From Microbacterium trichothecenolyticum (GTDB lineage: Bacteria > Actinomycetota > Actinomycetes > Actinomycetales > Microbacteriaceae): DNA of 64,000 bases. The translations under genes and the position numbers were made by a program. Under the pieces are notes generated by a model. That model worked only from the letters and a program-made list of their open reading frames with translations. It searched no databases and had not been told where the DNA came from. Below, in pieces: positions 35,982 through 43,591 of the stretch. Location of the stretch: positions 1,674,001 to 1,738,000 of the forward strand of contig NZ_JAUTBF010000001.1 of NCBI RefSeq assembly GCF_030818955.1. The letters run 5' to 3'. Position 1 is the stretch's first letter. Every line of letters begins with the position of its first letter.

Positions 35982-36015
35982 CCGACCCGCAGACCACTCC
36001 ACGCAAGGACGCGAA

Positions 36016-37161
36016 ATGGCAAAGCACACCGAAGAAGAGAAGACCTCCTCCGGGTTCTGGGTGACCCAGGAGGCCCCCATCGCCTCGGACAACCCCATCC
36101 CCACCCCGAAGGCCCCCGCGCCCGACATCCTGCGCTGCGCGTACATGGAGCTCGTGGTGACCGACCTCGCGGCATCCCGCGTGTTCTACGTCGACATCCT
36201 CGGCCTGCACGTCACCGAGGAAGACGACGAGGCGATCTACCTGCGCTCGACCGAGGAGTTCATTCACCACAACCTCGTGCTGCGGAAGGGGCCCGTGGCC
36301 GCGGTGGCCGTCTTCTCGTACCGCGTGCGCAGCGCCGACGACCTGGACAGAGCGGTGGCGTTCTACGAAGAACTCGGCTGCGACGTGCGCCGAGAGCCGA
36401 ACGGCTTCACGAAGGGCATCGGCGACTCGGTGCGCGTGGTCGACCCGCTCGGCTTCCCGTACGAGTTCTTCTTCGACACCGAGCACCAGGAGCGCCTGTC
36501 GTGGCGCTACGACCTGCACTCCCCCGGCGAGCTCGTGCGGCTCGACCACTTCAACCAGATCACGCCCGACGTCCCCCGCGCGGTCAACTTCATGCAGGCG
36601 CTCGGCTTCCGCGTCACCGAAGACATCCAGGATGCCGACGGCACCGTCTACGCCGCCTGGATGCGCCGCAAGCCCACCGTGCACGACACCGCGATGACCG
36701 GCGGCGACGGCCCGCGCATGCACCACATGTGCTTCGCCACGCACGAGAAGCACAACATCCTCGCCATCTGCGACAAGCTCGGCGCCCTCCGCCGATCGGA
36801 TGCCATCGAGCGCGGCCCCGGCCGCCACGGCGTCTCGAACGCGTTCTACCTGTACCTGCGCGACCCCGACGGCCACCGCGTCGAGGTCTACACGCAGGAC
36901 TACTACACCGGCGACCCCGACAATCCCGTCATCACGTGGGACGTGCACGACAATCAGCGCCGCGACTGGTGGGGCAACCCCGTCGTGCCGTCGTGGTACA
37001 CCGACGGCTCCCTCGTGCTCGACCTCGACGGCATCCCGCAGCCGGTCCGCGCCCGCACCGACTCGAGCGAGATGGCGGTCACGATCGGCGCCGACGGCTT
37101 CAGCTACACGCGCGCCCCCGACAGCCGCGGCGACGAGTTCAAGCTCGGCAATCAGCTCTAG
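36016..37161 (+). CDS. hpaD: 3,4-dihydroxyphenylacetate 2,3-dioxygenase
   Basis: A 381-residue extradiol ring-cleavage dioxygenase of the vicinal oxygen chelate type, resembling the Mn/Fe homoprotocatechuate dioxygenases of Arthrobacter and Brevibacterium. The N-terminal VOC module begins CAYMELVVTDLAASRVFYVDILGLHV. The catalytic module supplies the 2-His-1-Glu triad: His in VRLDHFNQITPDV, His in RMHHMCFATHEKHN, and Glu in HRVEVYTQDYYTGDPDNP. It opens the catechol ring proximally, giving the semialdehyde used by HpaE. ATG 36016 has AAGGA upstream. Confidence 0.92.
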   Translation: MAKHTEEEKTSSGFWVTQEAPIASDNPIPTPKAPAPDILRCAYMELVVTDLAASRVFYVDILGLHVTEEDDEAIYLRSTEEFIHHNLVLRKGPVAAVAVFSYRVRSADDLDRAVAFYEELGCDVRREPNGFTKGIGDSVRVVDPLGFPYEFFFDTEHQERLSWRYDLHSPGELVRLDHFNQITPDVPRAVNFMQALGFRVTEDIQDADGTVYAAWMRRKPTVHDTAMTGGDGPRMHHMCFATHEKHNILAICDKLGALRRSDAIERGPGRHGVSNAFYLYLRDPDGHRVEVYTQDYYTGDPDNPVITWDVHDNQRRDWWGNPVVPSWYTDGSLVLDLDGIPQPVRARTDSSEMAVTIGADGFSYTRAPDSRGDEFKLGNQL

Positions 37162-37169
37162 CCCGCCGT

Positions 37170-37241
37170 GCACAACTCCTGCACATCTCACTCGTTTCGG
37201 CCGTCCGGGCCGGCTTGGGCGAGCTCCTGCAGGAGTTGTGC
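37170..37241. repeat. Palindromic repeat family A, copy 5
   Basis: GCACAACTCCTGCA and CTGCAGGAGTTGTGC, 72 nt, directly after the hpaD stop codon. Confidence 0.82.
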
Positions 37242-37299
37242 ACACGCCGACGTCGCCCCCCCGGTTCCGGTCGCGACCGGCGTCACACCACCGCCGACC

Positions 37300-37372
37300 G
37301 CACAACTCCTGCTCCAGCCACTCTCCTGCCGCCCCGATCTCGGTTTTCGCGGGATTCTGCAGGAGTCATGCT
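37300..37372. repeat. Palindromic repeat family A, copy 6
   Basis: GCACAACTCCTGC and CTGCAGGAGTCATGC, 73 nt. The right arm contains the upstream in-frame ATG (37371) of hpaH. Confidence 0.75.
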
Positions 37373-37391
37373 CACCCCACGAGAGGACCCC

Positions 37392-38177
37392 ATGCTCACC
37401 GACGAACAGATCGACGCCATCGCGACCGAGCTCGCCGAGGCCGACCGCACGCACGGGGTCATCCCGCGCATCACGGCACGGTTCCCGGATGCCACGGTCG
37501 ACGACTCGTATCGCATCCAGGGCCGCTGGCGCGACACGCAGCTCGCCGCGGGTCGCACACTCGTGGGGCGCAAGATCGGCCTGACGTCCAAGGCGATGCA
37601 GCAGGCGACGGGCATCACCGAGCCGGACTACGGCGTGATGTTCGACGACACCGTCTACCGTTCGGGCGCCGAGATCCCGGTGGAGCACTTCTCGAACGTC
37701 CGCATCGAGGTCGAGCTCGCCTTCGTGCTCAAGGCGCCGCTGGAGGGCCCCGACTGCACGCTCGACGACGCTCTCGCCGCGATCGACTACGCCGTCCCGG
37801 CGCTCGAGGTGCTGAATTCGCACATCGAGCTCGAGGGACGCACGATCGTCGACACGATCAGCGACAACGCCGCCTACGGCGCGATGGTGCTCGGCGACGT
37901 GCAGAAGCGTCCCGACGAGATCGACCTGCGATGGGTCCCCGGAGTGCTGAGCCGCAACGGTGAGATCGAGGAGACCGGGGTCGCCGCCGGCGTCCTGGGC
38001 CACCCGGCGACGGGTGTCGCGTGGCTCGCCAACAAGCTTCACCAGCACGGCGCGCGCCTGGAGGCGGGCGAGATCATCCTGGCAGGATCGTTCACGCGCC
38101 CGATGTGGGTGTCGCGGGGCGACGATGTCTTCTGCGACTACGGACCGATGGGAACGATCTCGTGCCGCTTCGTCTGA
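37392..38177 (+). CDS. hpaH: 2-oxo-hept-4-ene-1,7-dioate hydratase
   Basis: A 261-residue hydratase of the HpaH/MhpD group (FAH-like fold) acting on the decarboxylated ring-cleavage product. Motifs: [31 protein letters not shown], the metal-binding [10 protein letters not shown] and [16 protein letters not shown], and [28 protein letters not shown] prefer ATG 37392 (GAGAGGA upstream), although an in-frame ATG at 37371 inside the repeat would add seven residues. Its 3' end overlaps hpaI by 16 bases. Confidence 0.9.
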   Translation: MLTDEQIDAIATELAEADRTHGVIPRITARFPDATVDDSYRIQGRWRDTQLAAGRTLVGRKIGLTSKAMQQATGITEPDYGVMFDDTVYRSGAEIPVEHFSNVRIEVELAFVLKAPLEGPDCTLDDALAAIDYAVPALEVLNSHIELEGRTIVDTISDNAAYGAMVLGDVQKRPDEIDLRWVPGVLSRNGEIEETGVAAGVLGHPATGVAWLANKLHQHGARLEAGEIILAGSFTRPMWVSRGDDVFCDYGPMGTISCRFV

Positions 38178-38962
38178 ACCCGACCTTCCGCGCCGCTCTC
38201 GCGGCATCCGATCGCCCTCTCGCCGGCATGTGGGTGTGCTCGGGCAGCCCGGTGATCGCCGAGATCGCCGCGGGCTCGGGCCTCGACTGGCTGCTGATCG
38301 ACATGGAGCACTCGGCGACCTCGATCGAGCAGGTGCTCGTGCAATTGCAGGTCGCGGCGGCCTACCCCGTCTCCCCGGTCGTGCGCGTGCCGTCGAACGA
38401 CGCCGTGACCATCAAGCGCGTGCTCGACGTCGGCGCGCAGAACCTCATCGTGCCGATGGTGTCGTCGGCCGACGAGGCCCGCGCCGCCGTCGCCGCGACG
38501 CGCTACCCGCCCGCGGGGGTCCGCGGGGTCGGCAGCGCCCTCGCCCGCAGCGCGCGTTGGAACCGCGTCGACGGCTACCTCGCCGACGCGTCCGCGCACG
38601 TCTCGCTGACCGTCCAGATCGAGACGACCGCCGGTGTCGCCGCCGCGGCCGAGATCGCCGCCGTCGAGGGGATGGATGCCATCTTCGTCGGCCCCGCCGA
38701 CCTCTCGGCATCCATGGGCCTGTTGGGCCAGCAGTCGCACCCCGACGTCGTCGCGGCGGTGCGCCGGGTCTTCTCCGCCGCGAAGGATGCCGGGACCCCG
38801 GTCGGCGTGAACGCCTTCGACCCCGCGGTGGCCGAGGCCTACCTCGACGCGGGCGCCGACTTCGTCGCCGTGGGCGCCGATGTGGCGCTGCTGGCCCGCG
38901 CGTCCGAGGCGCTCGCGGCGCGATTCGTCACAGCCGGCGGCGAGGAACGCACGAGCTACTGA
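38162..38962 (+). CDS. hpaI: 4-hydroxy-2-oxoheptanedioate aldolase
   Basis: A 266-residue class II aldolase splitting 4-hydroxy-2-oxoheptanedioate into pyruvate and succinate semialdehyde. HpaI/HpcH signatures: GMWVCSGSPVIAEIAAGSGLDWLLIDMEHS (His near the active site), RVPSNDAVTIKRVLDVGAQNLIVPMV, GVRGVGSALARS, QIETTAGVAAAAEIAAVEGMDAIFVGPADLSASMG with the metal-binding Glu and Asp. GTG 38162 reproduces the usual [12 protein letters not shown] start and overlaps hpaH. Confidence 0.92.
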   Translation: MPLRLNPTFRAALAASDRPLAGMWVCSGSPVIAEIAAGSGLDWLLIDMEHSATSIEQVLVQLQVAAAYPVSPVVRVPSNDAVTIKRVLDVGAQNLIVPMVSSADEARAAVAATRYPPAGVRGVGSALARSARWNRVDGYLADASAHVSLTVQIETTAGVAAAAEIAAVEGMDAIFVGPADLSASMGLLGQQSHPDVVAAVRRVFSAAKDAGTPVGVNAFDPAVAEAYLDAGADFVAVGADVALLARASEALAARFVTAGGEERTSY

Positions 38963-38975
38963 GGCGGCGCTTGCT

Positions 38976-39049
38976 CCGCGACAAACGCCGCGCCGTGCAC
39001 GAAACGGTGTCTCACAGCGCGGTTCGCACGAGACGGCGTGTATCGGCAG
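38976..39049. repeat. Palindromic repeat family D, copy 1
   Basis: CCGCGACAAACGCC and GGCGTGTATCGGCAG as diverged arms, 74 nt. Together with 16 bases before it, it is a direct repeat of copy 2 at a distance of 131 bases. Confidence 0.65.
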
Positions 39050-39106
39050 AAAACACCGCGCGAGCGCAAGACCGGCAAATCAGACTCGCCTGAGGCGGCG
39101 CTTTCT

Positions 39107-39180
39107 CCGCGAGAAACGCCGCGCTGTGTAAGAAACGACCTCTCACAGCGCGTTTCGCACGAGAGGGCGTTTCTCGGCGG
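39107..39180. repeat. Palindromic repeat family D, copy 2
   Basis: CCGCGAGAAACGCC and GGCGTTTCTCGGCGG, 74 nt, between the converging hpaI and luxR-type genes. Confidence 0.75.
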
Positions 39181-39210
39181 GATCGCGGCGTTCGCTGGGC
39201 CGCGCCGCGG

Positions 39211-40050
39211 TCAGGGCATCCGTGCCGCCCCCAGCGCCACGAGCTCGGCCCGCGTGGTCACCCCGGCCTTACGCAGCAGATTCGACACGTGGAATTTCGC
39301 GGTGTTCTCGCTGATGCCGAGCTGCGTCGCGATCGCGCGGTTGCGGGAGCCGGCGACGACGAGGCTGAGCACCTCGCGCTCGCGCGGGCTGAGGTCGACC
39401 GCGTCGTCGAGAAAGTCGGGTCGCGCCGGAGGGTCGAGGGGGAGCCGCACCGACAGCTCCGACCCCCACCCGGGGGTGGAGGCGACATCGAACGCCCCGT
39501 TGAGCGCACTCACCCGCTCGACGATCGGCCGCAGGGAGTCGTCGTGCGCGGTGAGACGCCCCTCGCCGTCGTCGCGGATGCCGATCAGCAGGTTCAGACC
39601 GTCGCAGTCCCACTGGATGCGCACGCGGTGCGGCGCTCCCCGGTCGAGCAGCGCCAGCACGGCGCTGCGCACGATCGCACGCGCCTCGTGCGCCACTTCG
39701 CCCGGGAGCGCCCGGCCGGTGGCCGGGGGCTCGACGAACTGCACGTCGAGATCGCCGTGACGAACGAGGGGCCGCAGGTCGCCGCGCAGGCGCGCGAAGG
39801 CGCCCGTGACCGGTTCCAGCAGCGCACTGCGCTGGCTGTCGGTCGAGGTGCGAAGCACCACGAGAGCGGCCGCGGCGGCCTCGGTGGCGAGGGTGCGAGC
39901 CGCGCGGTCGTCGAGGCGCGGCGATCGCAGGATCGCCAGCACGGACTCGAGGGTGACGGCGTGCCTGTCGGCCTGCTCCGCGACGACGCGCTCGTGCTCG
40001 ATGACGAGCGCGCGCGACGCGGGCGAGGGCAGGGTGGGGGTGTCGGTCAC
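39211..40050 (-). CDS. LuxR-type regulator with histidine-kinase-like ATPase domain
   Basis: A 279-residue regulator. The C-terminal LuxR HTH is clear (DLSPREREVLSLVVAGSRNRAIATQLGISENTAKFHVSNLLRKAGVTTRAELVALGAARMP). The region before it (about 110-205) reads like a GHKL ATPase remnant (EVAHEARAIVRSAVLALLDRG, LNLLIGIRDDGEG, PGWGSELSVRLPLD), as in sensor kinases, but no phosphoacceptor His motif is obvious. The N-terminal helical part has no known domain. GTG 40050 lies seven bases after TAGGTT. It is divergent from hxlBA and is the likely regulator of formaldehyde fixation. Confidence 0.82.
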   Translation of the reverse strand: MTDTPTLPSPASRALVIEHERVVAEQADRHAVTLESVLAILRSPRLDDRAARTLATEAAAAALVVLRTSTDSQRSALLEPVTGAFARLRGDLRPLVRHGDLDVQFVEPPATGRALPGEVAHEARAIVRSAVLALLDRGAPHRVRIQWDCDGLNLLIGIRDDGEGRLTAHDDSLRPIVERVSALNGAFDVASTPGWGSELSVRLPLDPPARPDFLDDAVDLSPREREVLSLVVAGSRNRAIATQLGISENTAKFHVSNLLRKAGVTTRAELVALGAARMP

Positions 40051-40057
40051 GTGCCTC

Positions 40058-40063
40058 AACCTA
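40058..40063 (-). promoter_or_regulatory. -10 element TAGGTT, leaderless promoter
   Basis: On the minus strand TAGGTT is seven bases before the GTG of the LuxR-type gene. Confidence 0.45.
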
Positions 40064-40075
40064 GCCCATCGTCCG

Positions 40076-40097
40076 CACCTACCCGTTCGGGTAGGTG
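40076..40097. promoter_or_regulatory. Perfect palindromic operator candidate
   Basis: CACCTACCCG and CGGGTAGGTG are exact 10-bp inverted arms separated by TT, midway between the divergent LuxR-type and hxlB genes. The symmetry fits a dimeric HTH protein binding here. Confidence 0.6.
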
Positions 40098-40151
40098 ACC
40101 CTCTGCCATCGACCGGCGCGCCCTCGCCCACGCTGAGCGCAGCATGGGGCC

Positions 40152-40730
40152 ATGCCCTCCCGCGATGCCGCCACCGTCGAGACCTCTCTCGCCAGGATCG
40201 CCCGCGAGGTGGCATCCGTGATCGACCGCCTCGTCGCCGACCCGGGCGACCTCGACCGCGTGCTCGACGTGCTCACGGGCGCCGACCGCGTCTTCGTGCT
40301 CGGCGCGGGACGCTCGGGGCTGGCGCTTCGCATGACCGCGATGCGCCTCATGCACCTGGGTCTCGACGTGCACGTCGTGGGCGACACGACGACGCCCGCC
40401 ATCCGCGCCGGAGACGCACTCCTCACCGCCAGCGGCTCCGGCACGACGTCCGGGATCGTGCGGGCAGCCGAGACAGCCACGCACGTCGGGGCGAAGATCG
40501 CGGCGATCACCACGGCCCCCGACTCCCCCCTCGGTCGCGCCGCGGATGCCCTCGTGGTGGTTCCCGCCGCGGCCAAGCTCGACCGCTCCGGAGCCGCGTC
40601 GACGCAGTACGCCGGCGGCCTGTTCGAACAGGCCGTCGTGCTCGTCGGTGACGCCATCTTCGACGCCCTGTGGCACCGCTCGGGGCTGTCGGCCGACGAC
40701 CTGTGGCCCCGCCACGCCAACCTCGAATGA
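40152..40730 (+). CDS. hxlB: 6-phospho-3-hexuloisomerase
   Basis: A 192-residue SIS-domain isomerase turning hexulose 6-phosphate into fructose 6-phosphate. Motifs: VFVLGAGRSGLALRMTAMRLMHLGLDVHVVGDTTTPAI, LLTASGSGTTSGIVRAAETA, and FEQAVVLVGDAIFDALWHR. It precedes hxlA by 32 bases, the reverse of the Bacillus order. CAGCAT lies six bases before the ATG, so the transcript may be leaderless. Confidence 0.92.
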   Translation: MPSRDAATVETSLARIAREVASVIDRLVADPGDLDRVLDVLTGADRVFVLGAGRSGLALRMTAMRLMHLGLDVHVVGDTTTPAIRAGDALLTASGSGTTSGIVRAAETATHVGAKIAAITTAPDSPLGRAADALVVVPAAAKLDRSGAASTQYAGGLFEQAVVLVGDAIFDALWHRSGLSADDLWPRHANLE

Positions 40731-40762
40731 CCCACCCCCAGAAAGTACGTAAGGACACCCGC

Positions 40763-41386
40763 ATGAAGCTGCAGTTCGCCATCGACACCCTGTCCACCGA
40801 AGCCGCCCTCGACCTCGCCGCCGCCGCGGCGCCGCACGTCGACATCCTCGAGCTCGGCACGCCCCTGATCAAGAGCGAGGGCCTCTCGGCCATCACCGCG
40901 ATCAAGCAGGCGCACCCCGACAAGGTCGTCTTCGCCGACCTGAAGACGATGGATGCCGGTGAGCTCGAGGCCGACATCGCCTTCACCGCCGGCGCCGACC
41001 TCGTCACCGTCCTCGGCTCCGCCGGCGACAGCACCATCGCCGGTGCGGTCAAGGCCGCCAAGAAGCACGGCAAGGGTGTCGTCGTCGACCTCATCGGCGT
41101 CGCCGACAAGCCGGCCCGCGCCAAGGAGGTCGTCGCGCTCGGTGCCGAGTTCGTGGAGATGCACGCCGGCCTCGACGAGCAGGCCGAGGAGGGCTTCACC
41201 TTCGGCACGCTGCTGCGCGACGGCGAGGCCTCGGGTGTGCCGTTCTCGGTCGCCGGTGGCGTGAACGCCTCGAGCATCGCCGACGTGCAGAAGTCGGGCG
41301 CCCAGATCGCCGTCGCCGGAAGCGCCATCTACAGCGCCCCCGACGTGGGTGCCGCCGCTGCCGCACTGCGCGCCGCGATCTCCTGA
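40763..41386 (+). CDS. hxlA: 3-hexulose-6-phosphate synthase
   Basis: A 207-residue member of the orotidine-phosphate decarboxylase suprafamily that joins formaldehyde to ribulose 5-phosphate. Motifs: LQFAIDTLSTEAALDLA, DILELGTPLIKSEG, the catalytic FADLKTMDAGELEADIAF (Asp-Lys-Asp), VEMHAGLDEQA and SVAGGVNASS. AAGGA stands eight bases before the ATG. With hxlB it forms the ribulose monophosphate route, here more likely formaldehyde detoxification than methylotrophy. Confidence 0.93.
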   Translation: MKLQFAIDTLSTEAALDLAAAAAPHVDILELGTPLIKSEGLSAITAIKQAHPDKVVFADLKTMDAGELEADIAFTAGADLVTVLGSAGDSTIAGAVKAAKKHGKGVVVDLIGVADKPARAKEVVALGAEFVEMHAGLDEQAEEGFTFGTLLRDGEASGVPFSVAGGVNASSIADVQKSGAQIAVAGSAIYSAPDVGAAAAALRAAIS

Positions 41387-41394
41387 GATCTCTC

Positions 41395-41418
41395 GGCGCC
41401 TCTATTCCGAGAGGCGCC
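41395..41418 (+). terminator. hxl operon terminator hairpin
   Basis: GGCGCCTCT at 41395-41403 pairs with AGAGGCGCC at 41410-41418, nine bases after the hxlA stop. Confidence 0.6.
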
Positions 41419-41442
41419 CCGGCGCCGAGCCCCGCGCGCCTG

Positions 41443-41514
41443 CACGAGGAACGCCGTCCCCAACGAGAAGCGCCACAGCGTGGCGGGTCTTACGCGGGGC
41501 GGCGTTTCTCCGTG
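41443..41514. repeat. Palindromic repeat family D, copy 3
   Basis: CACGAGGAACGCC and GGCGTTTCTCCGTG, 72 nt, between converging genes. Confidence 0.65.
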
Positions 41515-41544
41515 GTGCCGGCCTCAGGCTCGACTCCTGCGCGA

Positions 41545-41586
41545 ACGAGGGGCCGCGGACGTCACCCGACGTCCGCGGCCCCCTCG
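41545..41586 (-). terminator. Terminator of the acidic-protein gene
   Basis: ACGAGGGGCCGCGGACGT (41545-41562) and its exact 18-bp inverse (41569-41586) flank a six-base loop, six bases beyond the minus-strand stop codon. Confidence 0.8.
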
Positions 41587-41592
41587 TCACGA

Positions 41593-42072
41593 TCAGTCCT
41601 CGTCGTCGTCTTCGTCCTCATCGCCGATGATCTCGATGTCCTCGACCTCGAGCTCGGGAGTGAGCTGCACGTGCACGAGCGCGTCGGGGAACGACGTCTC
41701 GCCGGCGAACACGACAATGATGGCGTCCGCGAAGACGCCCACACCGATGGCCTCGAGGTCGGTGCGCAGATCCACGTCGGCGTCGAGCTCGTCGTCGTCG
41801 AGCGCGTCCTCGATGTCGCTCGCGACCTCTTCGACGATCGCTCGCCAGCGCTCTTCGCTGACCGACAGCACGTCCTTCAGGTTGGCGAGGATGGCGTCGA
41901 GGTCGGGCTCATCCTCGTCGTCGATCTCAGGGTCGAGGTCGACCTCGACCTCGACGCCGGCGGCATCCAGGTGGCCCACGCCGACGACGCTGTCCTCGTC
42001 GATGGTGGGGTCGTCGAGAAGGCCGCTGTCGGTCACGCGGCGCAGGAGATCGTTCAGCACGGACTCAGTCAT
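41593..42072 (-). CDS. Acidic cytoplasmic protein of unknown function
   Basis: A 159-residue, extremely acidic protein with no signal peptide or membrane helix. Residues 1-30 (VLNDLLRRVTDSGLLDDPTIDEDSVVGVGHL) and 55-85 (LDAILANLKDVLSVSEERWRAIVEEVASDIEDAL) look helical; the last third has beta-like stretches (IGVGVFADAIIVVFAGETSFPDALVHVQL) before a tail of Asp/Glu only. I do not recognise the family. The start at 42072 is the first Met with matching composition. It is a single-gene unit with its own terminator. Confidence 0.8.
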   Translation of the reverse strand: MTESVLNDLLRRVTDSGLLDDPTIDEDSVVGVGHLDAAGVEVEVDLDPEIDDEDEPDLDAILANLKDVLSVSEERWRAIVEEVASDIEDALDDDELDADVDLRTDLEAIGVGVFADAIIVVFAGETSFPDALVHVQLTPELEVEDIEIIGDEDEDDDED

Positions 42073-42218
42073 GAACAAACTCTGACACGTTCGACGGCCG
42101 CACACCTCCCCCATTGCGTGCGACGCTCCGTGTGTTCAGCCGGCAGCACACCGTCGTTCACCACGAACCGGACGCAGCGCGCGGCGCGGCACCGCGTCGC
42201 GCCGCCGTCACGGGCCGC

Positions 42219-42266
42219 GGGCCCGATCCGCCGCGGGCCCGATCCGGCGCGGGCCCGATCCGGCGC
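42219..42266. repeat. Three 16-bp tandem repeats
   Basis: GGGCCCGATCCGSCGC occurs three times head to tail, with a decayed fourth unit after it. The 323-base gap 42073-42395 otherwise holds only a family C palindrome. Confidence 0.75.
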
Positions 42267-42273
42267 GAGCCCG

Positions 42274-42366
42274 AGCGGGCCAGGCTCCGGAGATTCCGCG
42301 CACCCGGGCACGCCGCGCGCGGCGACCCCGGTCCCCGCGACAGAAACTCAGGAGTTCGGCAGACGC
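42274..42366. repeat. Palindromic repeat family C, copy 6 (degenerate)
   Basis: CAGGCTCCGGAGATTCC and ACTCAGGAGTTCGGCAGACG mark the arms about 93 nt apart, downstream of folD. Confidence 0.5.
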
Positions 42367-42395
42367 CGTCGGCGCCCCGTGCCCCGCGGGAGCCG

Positions 42396-43277
42396 TCAGG
42401 CGGATGCGCGCTCGGCCGCCTCGACGACGTTCGTCATGAGCAGCGCGACGGTCATCGGCCCCACTCCGCCCGGGTTGGGCGAGACGAACCCCGCGACCTC
42501 CGCCACATCGGGGTGCACATCGCCGAAGACGCGGGCCTTGCCGGTCTCGGGGTCGGTCTCGCGCGTCACACCCACGTCGAGCACGGCGGCACCGGGCTTG
42601 ACGTCTTCGGCGCGCACGATGTGCTTCACCCCGGCCGCGGCGACGATCACGTCGGCCTGACGCAGGTGCTTCGCGAGGTCGGTGGTGCCTGTATGCGTGA
42701 GAGTGACGGTGGCGTTGATCTCGCGGCGGGTCAGCAGCAGACCGATCGAGCGGCCGATCGTCACGCCTCGGCCTACGACGACGACCTCTTTGCCCTTCAG
42801 GTCGTAGTCGTTGCGCAACAGCAGTTCGATCACGCCGCGCGGAGTACAAGGCAGCGGGGTCGTGATCGGGGCGTTGACGTTGAGCACCAGGCGCCCGAGG
42901 TTCGTGGGGTGCAGGCCGTCGGCATCCTTCGCCGGGTCGATGCGCTCGAGGATCGCGTCGGTGTCGAGATGCTTCGGCAGAGGCAGCTGCACGATGTAGC
43001 CGTGGCATGCGGGGTCGGCGTTGAGCCGGTCGATGACGGCCTCGACCTCGTCCTGCGTGGACTCGGCGGGCAGCTCGACCTGGATGGAGTTCATGCCGAT
43101 CGCCTCGGACTGCTTGTGCTTCATCCCCACGTACAGCTGCGAGGCGGGGTCGGCGCCGACGAGCACGGTCGCGATGCCGGGCACGATGCCTCGTTCGCGC
43201 AGCGCCGCGACGCGTTCCGCGAGCTCCGCCTTGATGGCCGCCGACGCGGCCTTTCCGTCGAGAATCGTCGCCGTCAT
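42396..43277 (-). CDS. folD: Methylene-THF dehydrogenase/cyclohydrolase
   Basis: A 293-residue bifunctional enzyme interconverting methylene-, methenyl- and formyl-tetrahydrofolate. Motifs: [26 protein letters not shown] with the catalytic Lys, [54 protein letters not shown] (NADP loop) and [19 protein letters not shown]. Next to glyA it forms a one-carbon unit, though a family B palindrome separates them. Confidence 0.95.
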   Translation of the reverse strand: MTATILDGKAASAAIKAELAERVAALRERGIVPGIATVLVGADPASQLYVGMKHKQSEAIGMNSIQVELPAESTQDEVEAVIDRLNADPACHGYIVQLPLPKHLDTDAILERIDPAKDADGLHPTNLGRLVLNVNAPITTPLPCTPRGVIELLLRNDYDLKGKEVVVVGRGVTIGRSIGLLLTRREINATVTLTHTGTTDLAKHLRQADVIVAAAGVKHIVRAEDVKPGAAVLDVGVTRETDPETGKARVFGDVHPDVAEVAGFVSPNPGGVGPMTVALLMTNVVEAAERASA

Positions 43278-43332
43278 GGCATCCCTCTTCCTGAGTGTCG
43301 ATCTGGGGCGCGTGCGAGGTCGCCCCTCCAAC

Positions 43333-43399
43333 GCATAAACGCTATCCAGTCGCATAAACGCGCTCTCCCCGCGTTTATGCGCGTGGATCGCGTTTATGC
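43333..43399. repeat. Palindromic repeat family B, copy 3
   Basis: Double palindrome with outer GCATAAACGC/GCGTTTATGC and inner GCATAAACGCG/CGCGTTTATGC pairs, exactly 67 nt, between folD and glyA. The rest of the 314-base gap shows no gene. Confidence 0.85.
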
Positions 43400-43591
43400 G
43401 TGAGAGCGGTGGGCCCGGGCGCCGGCTGTGACGCCACGCGACCCCCGGGCACCGGCCCCGACGCCGCACGGCCGAGCGCGCCGACCCGACGCCGCGACGT
43501 CACCGGCGGTGGATACCGGAACCCGACGCCGCGGCAGCGCGACCCGGGTGCCGGGGCGACACGCCGCACAGACGCCCCGCCCCGGCATAGC

